Shown here: positions 5,215-5,788 of the stretch, one piece after another | How positions within the stretch are numbered: position 1 is the stretch's first letter | Layout: each line of letters begins with the position of its first letter | NCBI GenBank assembly: GCA_049511115.1 | Contig: JBEKYH010000343.1 | Location: 1 to 5,788, forward strand | DNA from: JBEKYH01 sp049511115 | GTDB lineage: Bacteria > Planctomycetota > Phycisphaerae > Tepidisphaerales > Tepidisphaeraceae | DNA: 5,788 bases | Reading direction: 5' to 3' | Program-made: the position numbers and the translations under genes | Notes under the pieces: generated by a model | What the model was told of the DNA's origin: nothing | Databases searched by the model: none | Seen by the model: only the letters and a program-made list of their open reading frames with translations

Positions 5215-5788
5215 GCGTGGGTCCATCCAAAGTTTTGGCGATTGACCAAAGCACTTCCGCCACCAAGGCGGTCGTCTTCGATATTCAGGGCCGGCTTATC
5301 GATCGCTATTCAGTTGAACACCGTCCCATCTATCCAAAGCCCGGTTGGGTCGAGCACGATGCCGAAGCATTATGGCGCAATACGCAGTCCGTCATTCAAT
5401 CTGCCGCTGAAAAGCACCGAGACTTTATCTGCCTTTCGATCACGAATCAGCGCGAGACCTTTGTGATTTTCGACCGCTCGACCGGACGACCCCTGCACCA
5501 CGCGGTTGTGTGGCAATGCCGGCGAGGCGACGAAGAGTGCGCTCGACTCATTCGGAACGGACACGCCGATCTGGTCAGTGAAAAGACCGGGCTTAAAATC
5601 GACAGCTACTTTTCAGCGCCTAAGCTTGCGTCACTCCTTCGAGAGAATCCCGCTCTCCGGTCCAAACTGCAATCCGGCGATGCCCTCTTCGGCACGATCG
5701 ATACCTACTTGTTGTACCGTCTAACCAATTGCAAGACATTCGCAACCGATTCCACCAATGCCAGTCGTACCCTCCTGTTCAACATCAA
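5211..5788 (+). CDS. FGGY-family carbohydrate kinase, glycerol-kinase-like (3' end cut by window)
   Basis: The first 192 residues are present, covering most of the N-terminal FGGY domain; a full protein would be about 490-510 residues. It phosphorylates a sugar or polyol using ATP. It is strikingly close to glycerol kinase GlpK: YPKPGWVEHD (41-50), ITNQRET (77-83), VVWQCRR (99-105), TGLKIDSYFSA (126-136), LFGTIDT (159-165) and NASRTLLFNI (183-192). GlpK residues that hold glycerol are kept as Arg81, Glu82, Trp101 and Tyr133. The phosphate-binding loop differs: DQSTSATK (12-19) instead of DQGTTSSR, as in some divergent FGGY kinases. The second half of the glycerol pocket lies off the window. 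The start codon overlaps the transketolase stop as ATGA, with only a weak GGA upstream. In this operon a ketose with a glycerol-like end is more likely than glycerol, because no glycerol-3-phosphate gene is visible. Confidence 0.92.
   Translation, partial: MSVGPSKVLAIDQSTSATKAVVFDIQGRLIDRYSVEHRPIYPKPGWVEHDAEALWRNTQSVIQSAAEKHRDFICLSITNQRETFVIFDRSTGRPLHHAVVWQCRRGDEECARLIRNGHADLVSEKTGLKIDSYFSAPKLASLLRENPALRSKLQSGDALFGTIDTYLLYRLTNCKTFATDSTNASRTLLFNI

Noticed and set aside
1933..5788. Sulfoquinovose transketolase (sulfo-TK) pathway
   Set aside because: It also uses a split transketolase, but no sulfoerythrose isomerase or sulfoacetaldehyde reductase is visible, and that route needs no glycerol-type kinase. 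It is not fully excluded because both operon ends may lie outside.

Overview
The window looks like a sugar-uptake and sugar-breakdown locus from the chromosome of a free-living bacterium. Base composition is moderately GC-rich and genes are tightly packed with overlapping ends. The solute-binding protein carries a lipoprotein signal, as is common in soil and plant-litter phyla such as Verrucomicrobia, Planctomycetes and Acidobacteria. I cannot fix the phylum from this sequence, and that guess is weak. I saw no mobile element, tRNA, rRNA or CRISPR array.

Layout. Two genes read leftward: a RbsB-type sugar-binding lipoprotein (855 down to the left edge, 3' end missing) and, upstream of it, a MelR-like AraC-family regulator (1845-994). 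An 87-bp divergent control region (1846-1932) carries tandem direct repeats exactly 21 bp apart. Four genes read rightward from it as one operon: an L-fucose-isomerase-like aldose-ketose isomerase (1933-3369), the TPP-binding half of a split transketolase (3356-4207), the pyrimidine-binding half (4204-5214), and a glycerol-kinase-like FGGY kinase (5211 to the right edge, 3' end missing). The four overlap by 14, 4 and 4 bp, so they are probably translationally coupled.

How they may work together (inference). The lipoprotein feeds an ABC importer. The isomerase turns the aldose into a ketose, the kinase phosphorylates it, and the split transketolase moves a two-carbon unit from the ketose phosphate to glyceraldehyde 3-phosphate, giving xylulose 5-phosphate and a shorter product. 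The regulator probably senses the sugar and drives the divergent operon.

The gene set (RbsB-type binding protein, isomerase, FGGY kinase, two-subunit transketolase) closely parallels the published D-apiose transketolase route (ApsI, AplK, AptA, AptB). Here, however, the isomerase belongs to the FucI-like fold rather than the TIM-barrel family I recall for ApsI, and the kinase is clearly of glycerol-kinase type. This would be either a variant apiose pathway with a replaced isomerase or an undescribed pathway for another sugar. The substrate cannot be proven from sequence alone.
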